A stretch of DNA of 41,802 nt from JAZNOL01 sp045580815 (GTDB lineage Bacteria > Bacillota > Clostridia > RUG12999): positions 1 through 41,802 of the forward strand of contig JAZNOL010000087.1 in NCBI GenBank assembly GCA_045580815.1. The letters run 5' to 3'. A program made the translations under genes and the position numbers. The notes under the pieces were generated by a model, which was not told the DNA's origin, ran no database searches, and saw only the letters and a list, made by a program, of their open reading frames with translations. Shown here one piece after another: positions 41,702 through 41,802 of this stretch. The first letter of the stretch is position 1; each line of letters begins with the position of its first letter.

Positions 41702-41802
41702 TTAAAGAACCGACAAAGTTTCGCTGTCAAGCTCAACAGTTACTTCTCCGCAGTTTACCGGCACAGTTCGGCTGATTTTGCCAAATCCGCCTTTGCCCGC
41801 AC
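41702..41802 (-). CDS. 3' end of an unidentified gene, partial, possibly interrupted
   Basis: The minus strand is open from the window edge for 32 codons to a TAA at 41704-41702. The residues ('GFGKISRTVPVNCGEVTVEL', ending 'DSETLSVL') look like a beta-rich protein. After this TAA the same frame continues 26 codons to another TAA at 41623-41621, with protein-like sequence ('GGKLVWKDKIYILEPDKK'). This could mean a nonsense mutation in a longer gene, or chance. Reading is limited by the window edge. No family can be named. Between 41555 and 41620 I see nothing else. Confidence 0.45.
   Translation of the reverse strand, partial: AGKGGFGKISRTVPVNCGEVTVELDSETLSVL

Overview
The window looks like chromosome of an anaerobic gut-type Clostridia (Bacillota), perhaps an Oscillospirales- or Christensenellales-like lineage. 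Intergenic DNA is AT-rich, Shine-Dalgarno sites are strong, and TTG and GTG starts occur. It carries FabK rather than FabI, an LL-diaminopimelate aminotransferase, a T-box riboswitch, a comEC-holA pair, a DegV/FakB protein and a sensory-type [FeFe]-hydrogenase-like module. Taxonomy is inferred from gene content only. I saw no rRNA, tRNA, CRISPR array, insertion sequence or prophage block.

Layout. 1-2.5 kb holds a small DUF1874-like protein, a FliB-family protein and a GNAT-like acyltransferase, with divergent promoters and bidirectional terminators. 2.5-5.4 kb (minus) holds ung followed by a three-gene redox-sensing module: DRTGG protein, HATPase and [FeFe]-hydrogenase-like protein. 5.6-7.1 kb (plus) holds a HAD phosphatase and an SGNH hydrolase. 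7.2-13.0 kb (minus) is a cytosolic sugar operon: GH32/43-like propeller, GH116-like glucosidase and L-fucose isomerase. 13.2-17.8 kb (plus) holds dapL, comEC and holA. 17.9-19.8 kb is a tyrosine-type T-box leader in front of a sodium:solute symporter, followed by a convergent AraC regulator.

20.8-29.0 kb (minus) is one type II fatty-acid synthesis operon: fabH-acpP-fabK-fabD-fabG-fabF-fabZ-accD-accA-degV. accB and accC are absent from it. Just upstream is a TetR-family gene. A 17-bp palindrome, CAGCACAC-N-GTGTGCTG, occurs twice in front of fabH and once, with one change, on the tetR promoter. I infer that this TetR protein is an autoregulated lipid-synthesis regulator.

29.9-35.9 kb holds a ZIP metal transporter, a TIM-barrel sugar isomerase, an AraC regulator, a glycerol-1-phosphate dehydrogenase and a DUF4838 glycosidase-like protein. 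Between the ZIP gene and the isomerase lies an array of five different perfect mini-hairpins. All have three-base loops and all are separated by the same ATTCA spacer. It is the most unusual structure in the window. 36.2-39.8 kb encodes a heterodimeric ABC exporter with one degenerate ATP site. 39.8-41.5 kb holds a GH28-like beta-helix protein and a small membrane protein. The right edge carries the 3' end of an unidentified minus-strand gene that may be interrupted.

Main candidates for something undescribed: the ATTCA mini-hairpin array; the TetR/17-bp operator circuit over fatty-acid synthesis; the tyrosine T-box controlling a sodium:solute symporter; a DUF1874-like protein lacking the catalytic histidine; and repeated TGTCGA motifs next to the promoter of the sugar-isomerase gene.
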